Positions 16,401 through 30,989 of a DNA stretch of 64,000 bases are shown here, piece after piece. Both the position numbers and the translations under genes were made by a program. The stretch lies in the NCBI RefSeq assembly GCF_036711975.1, contig NW_027248939.1, positions 2,232,001-2,296,000 of the forward strand, read 5' to 3'. Below the pieces are notes generated by a model that searched no databases, was not told the DNA's origin, and saw only the letters and a list, made by a program, of their open reading frames with translations. The first letter of the stretch is position 1. Each line of letters starts with the position of its first letter. This stretch comes from Onthophagus taurus. Its lineage: Eukaryota; Arthropoda; Insecta; Coleoptera; Scarabaeidae.

Positions 16401-19400
16401 TGACATGTTGGAGCATGTTGGAGATAAAAAACAAAATGTGCCCAAAACGTGATATTATGACGTTATACGCCGTTCTGAGACATGTTTAAACTTTCTATCA
16501 CTTTTGGTTCCGATAATTCTGTTGACCATATTTGTGATATTCAGACGCCAAATGACATCTTTGAGCATGTTGGAGATAAAAAACAAAATGTGCCCAAAAC
16601 GTTATATTATGACGTTATACGCCGTTCTGAGACATGTTTGAACTTTCTATCACTTTTGGTTCCGATAATTCTGTTGACCATATTTGTGATATTCAGACAC
16701 CAAATGACATCTTTGAGCATGTTGGAGATAAAAAACAAAATGTGCCCAAAACGTGATATTATGACGTTATACGCCGTTCTGAGACATGTTTGAACTTTCT
16801 ATCACTTTTGGTTCCGATAATTCTGTTGACCATATTTTTGATATTCAGACGCCAAATGACATCTTTGAGCATGTTGGAGATAAAAAACAAAATGTGCCCA
16901 AAACGTTATATTATGACGTTATACGCCGTTCTGGCACATGTTTGAACTTTCTATCACTTTTGGTTCCGATAATTCTGTTGACCATATTTGTGATATTCAG
17001 ACGCCAAATGACATCTTTGAGCATGTTGGAGATAAAAAACAAAATGTGCCTAAAACGTTATATTATGACGTTATACGCCGTTCTGAGACATGTTTGAACT
17101 TTCTATCACTTTTGGTTCCGATTATTCTGTTGACCATATTTGTGATATTCAGGCGCCAAATGACATGTTTGAGCATGTTGGAGATAAAAAACAAAATGTG
17201 CCCAAAACGTGATATTATGACGTTATACGCCGTTCTGAGACATGTTTGAACTTTCTATCACTTTTGGTTCCGATTATTCTGTTGACCATATTTGTGATAT
17301 TCAGGCGCCAAATGACATGTTTGAGCATGTTGGAGATAAAAAACAAAATGTGCCCAAAACGTGATATTATGACGTTATACGCCGTTCTGAGACATGTTTG
17401 AACTTTCTATCACTTTTGGTTCCGATAATTCTGTTGACCATATTTGTGATATTCAGACGCCAAATGACATCTTTGAGCATGTTGGAGATAAAAAACAAAA
17501 TGTGCCCAAAACGTTATATTATGACGTTATACGCCGTTCTGAGACATGTTTGAACTTTCTATCACTTTTGGTTCCGATAATTCTGTTGACCATATTTGTG
17601 ATATTCAGACGCCAAATGACATCTTTGAGCATGTTGGAGATAAAAAACAAAATGTGCCCAAAACGTGATATTATGACGTTATACGCCGTTCTGAGACATG
17701 TTTGAACTTTCTATCACTTTTGGTTCCGATAATTCTGTTGACCATATTTGTGATATTCAGGCGCCAAATGACATGTTGGAGCATGTTGGAGATAAAAAAC
17801 AAAATGTGCCCAAAACGTGATATTATGACGTTATACGCCGTTCTGAGACATGTTTGAACTTTCTATCACTATTGGTTCCGATAATTCTGTTGACCATATT
17901 TGTGATATTCAGGCGCCAAATGACATGTTGGAGCATGTTGGAGATAAAAAACAAAATGTGCCCAAAACGTGATATTATGACGTTATACGCCGTTCTGAGA
18001 CATGTTTGAACTTTCTATCACTTTTGGTTCCGATAATTCTGTTGACCATATTTGTGATATTCAGGCGCCAAATGACATGTTGGAGCATGTTGGAGATAAA
18101 AAACAAAATGTGCCTAAAACGTTATATTATGACGTTATACGCCGTTCTGAGACATGTTTGAACTTTCTATCACTTTTGGTTCCGATAATTCTGTTGACCA
18201 TATTTGTGATATTCAGACGCCAAATGACATCTTTGAGCATGTTGGAGATAAAAAACAAAATGTGCCCAAAACGTGATATTATGACGTTATACGCCGTTCT
18301 GAGACATGTTTGAACATTCTATCACTTTTGCTTCCGATAATTCTGTTGACCATACTTGTGATATTCAGACGCCAAATGACATCTTTGAGCATGTTGGAGA
18401 TAAAAAACAAAATGTGCCCAAAACGTGATATTATGACGTTATACGCCGTTCTGAGACATGTTTGAACTTTCTATCACTTTTGGTTCCGATAATTCAGTTG
18501 ACCATATTTGTGATATTCAGACGCCAAATGACATCTTTGAGCATGTTGGAGATAAAAAACAAAATGTGCCCAAAACGTTATATTATGACGTTATACGCCG
18601 TTCTGAGACATGTTTGAACTTTCTATCACTTTTGGTTCCGATAATTCTGTTGACCATATTAGTGATATTCAGGCGCCAAATGACATGTTGGAGCATGTTG
18701 GAGATAAAAAACAAAATGTGCCCAAAACGTGATATTATGACGTTATACGCCGTTCTGAGACATGTTTGAACTTTCTATCACTTTTCGTTCCGATAATTCT
18801 GTTGACCATATTTGTGATATTCAGGCGCCAAATGACATGTTGGAGCATGTTGGAGATAAAAAACAAAATGTGCCCAAAACGTGATATTATGACGTTATAC
18901 GCCGTTCTGAGACATGTTTGAACTTTCTATCACTTTTGGTTCCGATAATTCAGTTGACCATATTTGTGATATTCAGACGCCAAATGACATCTTTGAGCAT
19001 GTTGGAGATAAAAAACAAAATGTGCCCAAAACGTGATATTATGACGTTATACGCCGTTCTGAGACATGTTTGAACTTTCTATCACTTTTGGTTCCGATAA
19101 TTCAGTTGACCATATTTGTGATATTCAGACGCCAAATGACATCTTTGAGCATGTTGGAGATAAAAAACAAAATGTGCCCAAAACGTTATATTATGACGTT
19201 ATACGCCGTTCTGAGACATGTTTGAACTTTCCATCACTTTTGGTTCCGATAATTCTGTTGACCATATTTGTGATATTCAGACGCCAAATGACATCTTTGA
19301 GCATGTTGGAGATAAAAAACAAAATGTGCCCAAAACGTTATATTATGACGTTATACGCCGTTCTGAGACATGTTTGAACATTCTATCACTTTTGCTACCG

Positions 19401-19944
19401 ATAATTCTGTTGATCATACTTGTGATATTCAGACGCCAAATGACATCTTTGAGCATGTTGGAGATAAAAAACAAAATGTGCCCAAAACGTGATATTATGA
19501 CGTTATACGCCGTTCTGAGACATGTTTGAACTTTCTATTACTTTTGGTTCCGATAATTCAGTTGACCATATTTGTGATATTCAGACGCCAAATGACATCT
19601 TTGAGCATGTTGGAGATAAAAAACAAAATGTGCCCAAAACGTTATATTATGACGTTATACGCCGTTCTGAGACATGTTTGAACTTCCTATCACTTTTGGT
19701 TCCGATAATTCTGTTGACCATAATTTTGATATTCAGACGCCAAATGACATCTTTGAGCATGTTGGAGATAAAAAACAAAATGTGCCCAAAACGTTATATT
19801 ATGACGTTATACGCCGTTCTGAGACATGTTTGAACTTTCTATCACTTTTGGTTCCGATAATTCTGTTGACCATATTTGTGATATTCAGGCGCCAAATGAC
19901 ATGTTGGAGCATGTTGGAGATAAAAAACAAAATGTGCCCAAAAC
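13472..19944. repeat. Large-scale satellite duplication: 13472-14776 equals 18640-19944
   Basis: The two 1.3-kb segments share rare variants in the same order, 5,168 bp (34 monomers) apart: ATTAGTGATATT, CACTTTTCGTTCC, TTTCCATCAC, TTGCTACCGATAA and CATAATTTTGAT. Only about one difference (CCTAAAACG against CCCAAAACG) was noticed. The copies diverge at about 14777/19945. Confidence 0.8.
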
Positions 19945-21768
19945 GTTATATTATGACGTTATACGCCGTTCTGAGACATGTTTGAACTTTCTATCACTTT
20001 TGGTTCCGATTATTCTGTTGACCATATTTGTGATATTCAGGCGCCAAATGACATGTTTGAGCATGTTGGAGATAAAAAACAAAATGTGCCCAAAACGTGA
20101 TATTATGACGTTATACGCCGTTCTGAGACATGTTTGAACTTTCTATCACTTTTGGTTCCGATTATTCTGTTGACCATATTTGTGATATTCAGGCGCCAAA
20201 TGACATCTTTGAGCATGTTGGAGATAAAAAACAAAATGTGCCCAAAACGTTATATTATGACGTTATACGCCGTTCTGAGACATGTTTGAACTTTCTATCA
20301 CTTTTGGTTCCGATAATTCTGTTGACCATATTTGTGATATTCAGACGCCAAATGACATCTTTGAGCATGTTGGAGATAAAAAACAAAATGTGCCCAAAAC
20401 GTGATATTATGACGTTATACGCCGTTCTGAGACATGTTTGAACTTTCTATCACTTTTGGTTCCGATAATTCTGTTGACCATATTTGTGATATTCAGGCGC
20501 CAAATGACATGTTGGAGCATGTTGGAGATAAAAAACAAAATGTGCCCAAAACGTGATATTATGACGTTATACGCCGTTCTGAGACATGTTTGAACTTTCT
20601 ATCACTATTGGTTCCGATAATTCTGTTGACCATATTTGTGATATTCAGGCGCCAAATGACATGTTGGAGCATGTTGGAGATAAAAAACAAAATGTGCCCA
20701 AAACGTGATATTATGACGTTATACGCCGTTCTGAGACATGTTTGAACTTTCTATCACTTTTGGTTCCGATAATTCTGTTGACCATATTTGTGATATTCAG
20801 GCGCCAAATGACATGTTGGAGCATGTTGGAGATAAAAAACAAAATGTGCCCAAATCGTGATATTATGACGTTATACGCCGTTCTGAGACATGTTTGAACT
20901 TTCTATCACTTTTGGTTCCGATAATTCTGTTGACCATATTTGTGATATTCAGGCGCCAAATGACATATTGGAGCATGTTGGAGATAAAAAACAAAATGTG
21001 CCCAAAACGTGATATTATGACGTTATACGCCGTTCTGAGACATGTTTGAACTTTCTATCACTTTTGGTTCCGATAATTCTGTTGACCATATTTGTGATAT
21101 TCAGGCGATAAATGACATGTTGGAGCATGTTGGAGATAAATAACAAAATGTGCCCAAATCGTGATATTATGACGTTATACGCCGTTCTGAGACATGTTTG
21201 AACTTTCTATCACTTTTGGTTCCGATAATTCTGTTGACCATATTTGTGATATTCAGGCGCCAAATGACATATTGGAGCATGTTGGAGATAAAAAACAAAA
21301 TGTGCCCAAAACGTTATATTATGACGTTATACGCCGTTCTGAGACATGTTTGAACTTTCTATCACTTTTGGTTCCGATAATTCTGTTGACCATATTTGTG
21401 ATATTCAGGCGCCAAATGACATCTTTGAGCATGTTGGAGATAAAAAACAAAATGTGCCCAAAACGTGATATTATGACGTTATACGCCGTTCTGAGACATG
21501 TTTGAACTTTCTATCACTTTTGGTTCCGATAATTCTGTTGACCATATTTGTGACATACAGACGCCAAATGACATCTTTGAGCATGTTGGAGATAAAAAAC
21601 AAAATGTGCCCAAAACGTGATATTATGACGTTATACGCCGTTCTGAGACATGTTTGAACTTTCTATCACTTTTGGTTCCGATAATTCTGTTGACCATATT
21701 TGTGATATTCAGGCGCCAAATGACATGTTGGAGCATGTTGGAGATAAAAAACAAAATGTGCCCAAAAC
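14680..21768. repeat. Satellite duplication: 14680-15840 equals 20608-21768
   Basis: The segments lie 5,928 bp (39 monomers) apart and share the rare CAAATCGTGAT variant, the GCGATAAATGAC plus GATAAATAAC monomer and the TGACATACAGACG monomer in the same order. The offset differs from the neighbouring 34-monomer duplication, so at least two separate events are needed. Confidence 0.75.
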
Positions 21769-24700
21769 GTGATATTATGACGTTATACGCCGTTCTGAGA
21801 CATGTTTGAACTTTCTATCACTTTTGGTTCCGATAATTCTGTTGACCATATTTGTGATATTCAGACGCCAAATGACATCTTTGAGCATGTTGGAGATAAA
21901 AAACAAAATGTGCCCAAAACGTTATATTATGACGTTATACGCCGTTCTGAGACATGTTTGAACTTTCTATCACTTTTGGTTCCGATAATTCTGTTGACCA
22001 TATTTGTGACATACAGACGCCAAATGACATCTTTGAGCATGTTGGAGATAAAAAACAAAATGTGCCCAAAACGTGATATTATGACGTTATACGCCGTTCT
22101 GAGACATGTTTGAACTTTCTATCACTTTTGGTTCCGATAATTCTGTTGACCATATTTGTGATATTCAGGCGCCAAATGACATGTTGGAGCATGTTGGAGA
22201 TAAAAAACAAAATGTGCCCAAATCGTGATATTATGACGTTATACGCCGTTCTGAGACATGTTTGAACTTTCTATCACTTTTGGTTCCGATAATTCTGTTG
22301 ACCATATTTGTGATATTCAGGCGCCAAATGACATATTGGAGCATGTTGGAGATAAAAAACAAAATGTGCCCAAAACGTGATATTATGACGTTATACGCCG
22401 TTCTGAGACATGTTTGAACTTTCTATCACTTTTGGTTCCGATAATTCTGTTGACCATATTTGTGATATTCAGGCGATAAATGACATGTTGGAGCATGTTG
22501 GAGATAAATAACAAAATGTGCCCAAATCGTGATATTATGACGTTATACGCCGTTCTGAGACATGTTTGAACTTTCTATCACTTTTGGTTCCGATAATTCT
22601 GTTGACCATATTTGTGATATTCAGGCGCCAAATGACATATTGGAGCATGTTGGAGATAAAAAACAAAATGTGCCCAAAACGTTATATTATGACGTTATAC
22701 GCCGTTCTGAGACATGTTTGAACTTTCTATCACTTTTGGTTCCGATAATTCTGTTGACCATATTTGTGATATTCAGGCGCCAAATGACATCTTTGAGCAT
22801 GTTGGAGATAAAAAACAAAATGTGCCCAAAACGTGATATTATGACGTTATACGCCGTTCTGAGACATGTTTGAACTTTCTATCACTTTTGGTTCCGATAA
22901 TTCTGTTGACCATATTTGTGACATACAGACGCCAAATGACATCTTTGAGCATGTTGGAGATAAAAAACAAAATGTGCCCAAAACGTGATATTATGACGTT
23001 ATACGCCGTTCTGAGACATGTTTGAACTTTCTATCACTTTTGGTTCCGATAATTCTGTTGACCATATTTGTGATATTCAGGCGCCAAATGACATGTTGGA
23101 GCATGTTGGAGATAAAAAACAAAATGTGCCCAAAACGTGATATTATGACGTTATACGCCGTTCTGAGACATGTTTGAACTTTCTATCACTTTTGGTTCCG
23201 ATAATTCTGTTGACCATATTTGTGATATTCAGGCGCCAAATGACATGTTGGAGCATGTTGGAGATAAAAAACAAAATGTGCCCAAATCGTGATATTATGA
23301 CGTTATACGCCGTTCTGAGACATGTTTGAACTTTCTATCACTTTTGGTTCCGATAATTCTGTTGACCATATTTGTGATATTCAGGCGCCAAATGACATAT
23401 TGGAGCATGTTGGAGATAAAAAACAAAATGTGCCCAAAACGTGATATTATGACGTTATACGCCGTTCTGAGACATGTTTGAACTTTCTATCACTTTTGGT
23501 TCCGATAATTCTGTTGACCATATTTGTGATATTCAGGCGATAAATGACATGTTGGAGCATGTTGGAGATAAATAACAAAATGTGCCCAAATCGTGATATT
23601 ATGACGTTATACGCCGTTCTGAGACATGTTTGAACTTTCTATCACTTTTGGTTCCGATAATTCTGTTGACCATATTTGTGATATTCAGGCGCCAAATGAC
23701 ATATTGGAGCATGTTGGAGATAAAAAACAAAATGTGCCCAAAACGTTATATTATGACGTTATACGCCGTTCTGAGACATGTTTGAACTTTCTATCACTTT
23801 TGGTTCCGATAATTCTGTTGACCATATTTGTGATATTCAGGCGCCAAATGACATCTTTGAGCATGTTGGAGATAAAAAACAAAATGTGCCCAAAACGTGA
23901 TATTATGACGTTATACGCCGTTCTGAGACATGTTTGAACTTTCTATCACTTTTGGTTCCGATAATTCTGTTGACCATATTTGTGACATACAGACGCCAAA
24001 TGACATCTTTGAGCATGTTGGAGATAAAAAACAAAATGTGCCCAAAACGTGATATTATGACGTTATACGCCGTTCTGAGACATGTTTGAACTTTCTATCA
24101 CTTTTGGTTCCGATAATTCTGTTGACCATATTTGTGATATTCAGGCGCCAAATGACATGTTGGAGCATGTTGGAGATAAAAAACAAAATGTGCCCAAAAC
24201 GTGATATTATGACGTTATACGCCGTTCTGAGACATGTTTGAACTTTCTATCACTTTTGGTTCCGATAATTCTGTTGACCATATTTGTGATATTCAGACGC
24301 CAAATGACATCTTTGAGCATGTTGGAGATAAAAAACAAAATGTGCCCAAAACGTTATATTATGACGTTATACGCCGTTCTGAGACATGTTTGAACTTTCT
24401 ATCACTTTTGGTTCCGATAATTCTGTTGACCATATTTGTGACATACAGACGCCAAATGACATCTTTGAGCATGTTGGAGATAAAAAACAAAATGTGCCCA
24501 AAACGTGATATTATGACGTTATACGCCGTTCTGAGACATGTTTGAACTTTCTATCACTTTTGGTTCCGATAATTCTGTTGACCATATTTGTGATATTCAG
24601 GCGCCAAATGACATGTTGGAGCATGTTGGAGATAAAAAACAAAATGTGCCCAAATCGTGATATTATGACGTTATACGCCGTTCTGAGACATGTTTGAACT

Positions 24701-25660
24701 TTCTATCACTTTTGGTTCCGATAATTCTGTTGACCATATTTGTGATATTCAGGCGCCAAATGACATATTGGAGCATGTTGGAGATAAAAAACAAAATGTG
24801 CCCAAAACGTGATATTATGACGTTATACGCCGTTCTGAGACATGTTTGAACTTTCTATCACTTTTGGTTCCGATAATTCTGTTGACCATATTTGTGATAT
24901 TCAGGCGATAAATGACATGTTGGAGCATGTTGGAGATAAATAACAAAATGTGCCCAAATCGTGATATTATGACGTTATACGCCGTTCTGAGACATGTTTG
25001 AACTTTCTATCACTTTTGGTTCCGATAATTCTGTTGACCATATTTGTGATATTCAGGCGCCAAATGACATATTGGAGCATGTTGGAGATAAAAAACAAAA
25101 TGTGCCCAAAACGTTATATTATGACGTTATACGCCGTTCTGAGACATGTTTGAACTTTCTATCACTTTTGGTTCCGATAATTCTGTTGACCATATTTGTG
25201 ATATTCAGGCGCCAAATGACATCTTTGAGCATGTTGGAGATAAAAAACAAAATGTGCCCAAAACGTGATATTATGACGTTATACGCCGTTCTGAGACATG
25301 TTTGAACTTTCTATCACTTTTGGTTCCGATAATTCTGTTGACCATATTTGTGACATACAGACGCCAAATGACATCTTTGAGCATGTTGGAGATAAAAAAC
25401 AAAATGTGCCCAAAACGTGATATTATGACGTTATACGCCGTTCTGAGACATGTTTGAACTTTCTATCACTTTTGGTTCCGATAATTCTGTTGACCATATT
25501 TGTGATATTCAGGCGCCAAATGACATGTTGGAGCATGTTGGAGATAAAAAACAAAATGTGCCCAAAACGTGATATTATGACGTTATACGCCGTTCTGAGA
25601 CATGTTTGAACTTTCTATCACTTTTGGTTCCGATAATTCTGTTGACCATATTTGTGATAT
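20620..25660. repeat. Higher-order repeat with 2,432-bp period (16 monomers)
   Basis: The order of variant monomers from about 20,620 to 23,230 recurs 2,432 bp later. Markers include GCGATAAATGAC near 21106, 22474, 23538 and 24905, and TGACATACAGACG near 21552, 22920, 23984 and 24440. Inside each period, sub-shifts of 1,368 bp (9 monomers) and 1,064 bp (7 monomers) occur, showing nested duplication. Confidence 0.75.
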
Positions 25661-26549
25661 TCAGACGCCAAATGACATCTTTGAGCATGTTGGAGATAAA
25701 AAACAAAATGTGCCCAAAACGTTATATTATGACGTTATACGCCGTTCTGAGACATGTTTGAACTTTCTATCACTTTTGGTTCCGATAATTCTGTTGACCA
25801 TATTTGTGACATACAGACGCCAAATGACATCTTTGAGCATGTTGGAGATAAAAAACAAAATGTGCCCAAAACGTGATATTATGACGTTATACGCCGTTCT
25901 GAGACATGTTTGAACTTTCTATCACTTTTGCTTCCGATAATTCTGTTGACCATATTTGTGATATTCAGACGCCAAATGACATCTTTGAGCATGTTGGAGA
26001 TAAAAAACAAAATGTGCCCAAAACGTGATATTATGACGTTATACGCCGTTCTGAGACATGTTTGAACTTTCTATCACTTTTGGTTCCGATAATTCTGTTG
26101 ACCATATTTGTGATATTCAGGCGCCAAATGACATGTTGGAGCATGTTGGAGATAAAAAACAAAATGTGCCCAAAACGTTATATTATGACGTTATACGCCG
26201 TTCTGAGACATGTTTGAACTTTCTATCACTTTTGGTTCCGATAATTCTGTTGACCATAATTGTGATATTCAGGCGCCAAATGACATGTTGGAGCATGTTG
26301 GAGATAAAAAACAAAATGTGCCCAAAACGTGATATTATGACGTTATACGCCGTTCTGAGACATGTTTGAACTTTCTATCACTTTTGGTTCCGATAATTCT
26401 GTTGACCATATTTTTGATATTCAGACGCCAAATGACATCTTTGAGCATGTTGGAGATAGAAAACAAAATGTGCCCAAAACGTTATATTATGACGTTATAC
26501 GCCGTTCTGAGACATGTTTGAACTTTCTATCACTTTTGCTTCCGATAAT

Positions 26550-29500
26550 TCTGTTGACCATATTTGTGATATTCAGACGCCAAATGACATCTTTGAGCAT
26601 GTTGGAGATAAAAAACAAAATGTGCCCAAAACGTGATATTATGACGTTATACGCCGTTCTGAGACATGTTTGAACTTTCTATCACTTTTGCTTCCGATAA
26701 TTCTGTTGACCATATTTGTGATATTCAGACGCCAAATGACATCTTTGAGCATGTTGGAGATAAAAAACAAAATGTGCCCAAAACGTGATATTATGACGTT
26801 ATACGCCGTTCTGAGACATGTTTGAACTTTCTATCACTTTTGGTTCCGATAATTCTGTTGACCATATTTGTGATATTCAGGCGATAAATGACATGTTGGA
26901 GCATGTTGGAGATAAATAACAAAATGTGCCCAAATCGTGATATTATGACGTTATACGCCGTTCTGAGACATGTTTGAACTTTCTATCACTTTTGGTTCCG
27001 ATAATTCTGTTGACCATATTTGTGATATTCAGGCGCCAAATGACATATTGGAGCATGTTGGAGATAAAAAACAAAATGTGCCCAAAACGTTATATTATGA
27101 CGTTATACGCCGTTCTGAGACATGTTTGAACTTTCTATCACTTTTGGTTCCGATAATTCTGTTGACCATATTTGTGATATTCAGGCGCCAAATGACATGT
27201 TGGAGCGTGTTGGAGATAAAAAACAAAATGTGCCCAAAACGTGATATTATGACGTTATACGCCGTTCTGAGACATGTTTGAACTTTCTATCACTTTTGGT
27301 TCCGATAATTCTGTTGACCATATTTGTGATATTCAGGCGCCAAATGACATGTTGGAGCATGTTGGAGATAAAAAACAAAATGTGCCCAAAACGTTATATT
27401 ATGACGTTATACGCCGTTCTGAGACATGTTTGAACTTTCTACCACTTTTGGTTCCGATAATTCTGTTGACCATATTTGTGATATTCAGACGCCAAATGAC
27501 ATCTTTGAGCATGTTGGAGATAAAAAACAAAATGTGCCCAAAACGTGGTATTATGACGTTATACGGCGTTCTGAGACATGCTTGAACTTTCTATCACTTT
27601 TGGTTCCGATAATTCTGTTGACCATATTTGTGATATTCAGGCGCCAAATGACATGTTGGAGCCTGTTGGAGATAAAAAACAAAATGTGCCCAAAACGTGA
27701 TATTCTGACGTTATACGCCGTTCTGAGACATGTTTCAACTTTCTATCACTTTTGGTTCCGATAATTCTGTTGACCATATTTGTGATATTCAGACGCCAAA
27801 TGACATCTTTGAGCATGTTGGAGATAAAAAACAAAATGTGCCCAAAACGTTATATTTTGACGTTATACGCCGTTCTGAAACATGTTTGAACTTTCTATCA
27901 CTTTTGGTTCCGATTATTCTGTTGACCATATTTGTGATATTCAGGCGCCAAATGACATGTTTGAGCATGTTGGAGATAAAAAACAAAATGTGCCCAAAAC
28001 GTGATATTATGACGTTATACGGCGTTCTGAGACATGTTTGAACTTTCTATCACTTTTGGTTCCGATAATTCTGTTGACCATATTTGTGATATTCAGACGC
28101 CAAATTACATGTTGGAGCATGTTGGAGATAAAAAACAAAATGTGCCCAAAACGTGATATTATGACGTTATACGCCGTTCTGAGACATGTTTGAACTTTCT
28201 ATCACTTTTGGTTCCGATAATTCTGTTGACCATATTTGTGATATTCAGGCGCCAAATGACATGTTGACGCATGTTGGAGATAAAAAACAAAATGTGCCCA
28301 AAACGTGATATTATGACGTTATACGCCGTTCTGAGACATGTTTGAACTTTCTATCACTTTTGGTTCCGATAATTCTGTTGACCATATTTGTGATATTCAG
28401 GCGCCAAATGACATGTTGGAGCGTGTTGGAGATAAAAAACAAAATGTGCCCAAAACGTTATATTATGACGTTATACGCCGTTCTGAGACATGTTTGAACT
28501 TTCTATCACTTTTGGTTCCGATAATTCTGTTGACCATATTTGTGATATTCAGGCGCCAAATGACATGTTGGAGCATGTTGGAGATAAAAAAAAAATGTGC
28601 CCAAAACGTTATATTATGACGTTATACGCCGTTTTGAGACATGTTTGAACTTTCTATCACTTTTGGTTCCGATAATTCTGTTGACCATATTTGTGATATT
28701 CAGGCGCCAAATGACATGTTGGAGCATGTTGGAGATAAAAAAAAAAATGTGCCCAAAACGTTATATTATGACGTTATACGCCGTTCTGAGACATGTTTGA
28801 ACTTTCTATCACTTTTGCTTCCGATAATTCTGTTGACCATATTTGTGATATTCAGACGCCAAATGACATCTTTGAGCATGTTGGAGATAAAAAACAAAAT
28901 GTGCCCAAAACGTGATATTATGACGTTATACGCCGTTCTGAGACATGTTTGAACTTTCTATCACTTTTGGTTCCGATAATTCTGTTGACCATATTTGTGA
29001 TATTCAGGCGATAAATGACATGTTGGAGCATGTTGGAGATAAATAACAAAATGTGCCCAAATCGTGATATTATGACGTTATACGCCGTTCTGAGACATGT
29101 TTGAACTTTCTATCACTTTTGGTTCCGATAATTCTGTTGACCATATTTGTGATATTCAGGCGCCAAATGACATATTGGAGCATGTTGGAGATAAAAAACA
29201 AAATGTGCCCAAAACGTTATATTATGACGTTATACGCCGTTCTGAGACATGTTTGAACTTTCTATCACTTTTGGTTCCGATAATTCTGTTGACCATATTT
29301 GTGATATTCAGGCGCCAAATGACATGTTGGAGCGTGTTGGAGATAAAAAACAAAATGTGCCCAAAACGTGATATTATGACGTTATACGCCGTTCTGAGAC
29401 ATGTTTGAACTTTCTATCACTTTTGGTTCCGATAATTCTGTTGACCATATTTGTGATATTCAGGCGCCAAATGACATGTTGGAGCATGTTGGAGATAAAA

Positions 29501-30945
29501 AACAAAATGTGCCCAAAACGTTATATTATGACGTTATACGCCGTTCTGAGACATGTTTGAACTTTCTACCACTTTTGGTTCCGATAATTCTGTTGACCAT
29601 ATTTGTGATATTCAGACGCCAAATGACATCTTTGAGCATGTTGGAGATAAAAAACAAAATGTGCCCAAAACGTGGTATTATGACGTTATACGGCGTTCTG
29701 AGACATGCTTGAACTTTCTATCACTTTTGGTTCCGATAATTCTGTTGACCATATTTGTGATATTCAGGCGCCAAATGACATGTTGGAGCCTGTTGGAGAT
29801 AAAAAACAAAATGTGCCCAAAACGTGATATTCTGACGTTATACGCCGTTCTGAGACATGTTTCAACTTTCTATCACTTTTGGTTCCGATAATTCTGTTGA
29901 CCATATTTGTGATATTCAGACGCCAAATGACATCTTTGAGCATGTTGGAGATAAAAAACAAAATGTGCCCAAAACGTTATATTTTGACGTTATACGCCGT
30001 TCTGAAACATGTTTGAACTTTCTATCACTTTTGGTTCCGATTATTCTGTTGACCATATTTGTGATATTCAGGCGCCAAATGACATGTTTGAGCATGTTGG
30101 AGATAAAAAACAAAATGTGCCCAAAACGTGATATTATGACGTTATACGGCGTTCTGAGACATGTTTGAACTTTCTATCACTTTTGGTTCCGATAATTCTG
30201 TTGACCATATTTGTGATATTCAGACGCCAAATTACATGTTGGAGCATGTTGGAGATAAAAAACAAAATGTGCCCAAAACGTGATATTATGACGTTATACG
30301 CCGTTCTGAGACATGTTTGAACTTTCTATCACTTTTGGTTCCGATAATTCTGTTGACCATATTTGTGATATTCAGGCGCCAAATGACATGTTGACGCATG
30401 TTGGAGATAAAAAACAAAATGTGCCCAAAACGTGATATTATGACGTTATACGCCGTTCTGAGACATGTTTGAACTTTCTATCACTTTTGGTTCCGATAAT
30501 TCTGTTGACCATATTTGTGATATTCAGGCGCCAAATGACATGTTGGAGCGTGTTGGAGATAAAAAACAAAATGTGCCCAAAACGTTATATTATGACGTTA
30601 TACGCCGTTCTGAGACATGTTTGAACTTTCTATCACTTTTGGTTCCGATAATTCTGTTGACCATATTTGTGATATTCAGGCGCCAAATGACATGTTGGAG
30701 CATGTTGGAGATAAAAAAAAAATGTGCCCAAAACGTTATATTATGACGTTATACGCCGTTTTGAGACATGTTTGAACTTTCTATCACTTTTGGTTCCGAT
30801 AATTCTGTTGACCATATTTGTGATATTCAGGCGCCAAATGACATGTTGGAGCATGTTGGAGATAAAAAAAAAAATGTGCCCAAAACGTTATATTATGACG
30901 TTATACGCCGTTCTGAGACATGTTTGAACTTTCTATCACTTTTGG
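26550..30945. repeat. Higher-order repeat with 2,127-bp period (14 monomers minus 1 bp)
   Basis: The segment from about 26,550 to 28,815 recurs 2,127 bp later. Shared rare marks are CTACCACTTTTGG, the GTGGTATTATG change, TATACGGCG, GAGCCTGTTGG, a TTCTGACGTT change and an A-run lacking the usual C. The one-base shortfall from 14 full monomers comes from that A-run deletion, copied at 28585 and 30712. Confidence 0.8.
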
Positions 30946-30989
30946 TTCCGATAATTCTGTTGACCATATTTGTGATATTCAGGCGCCAA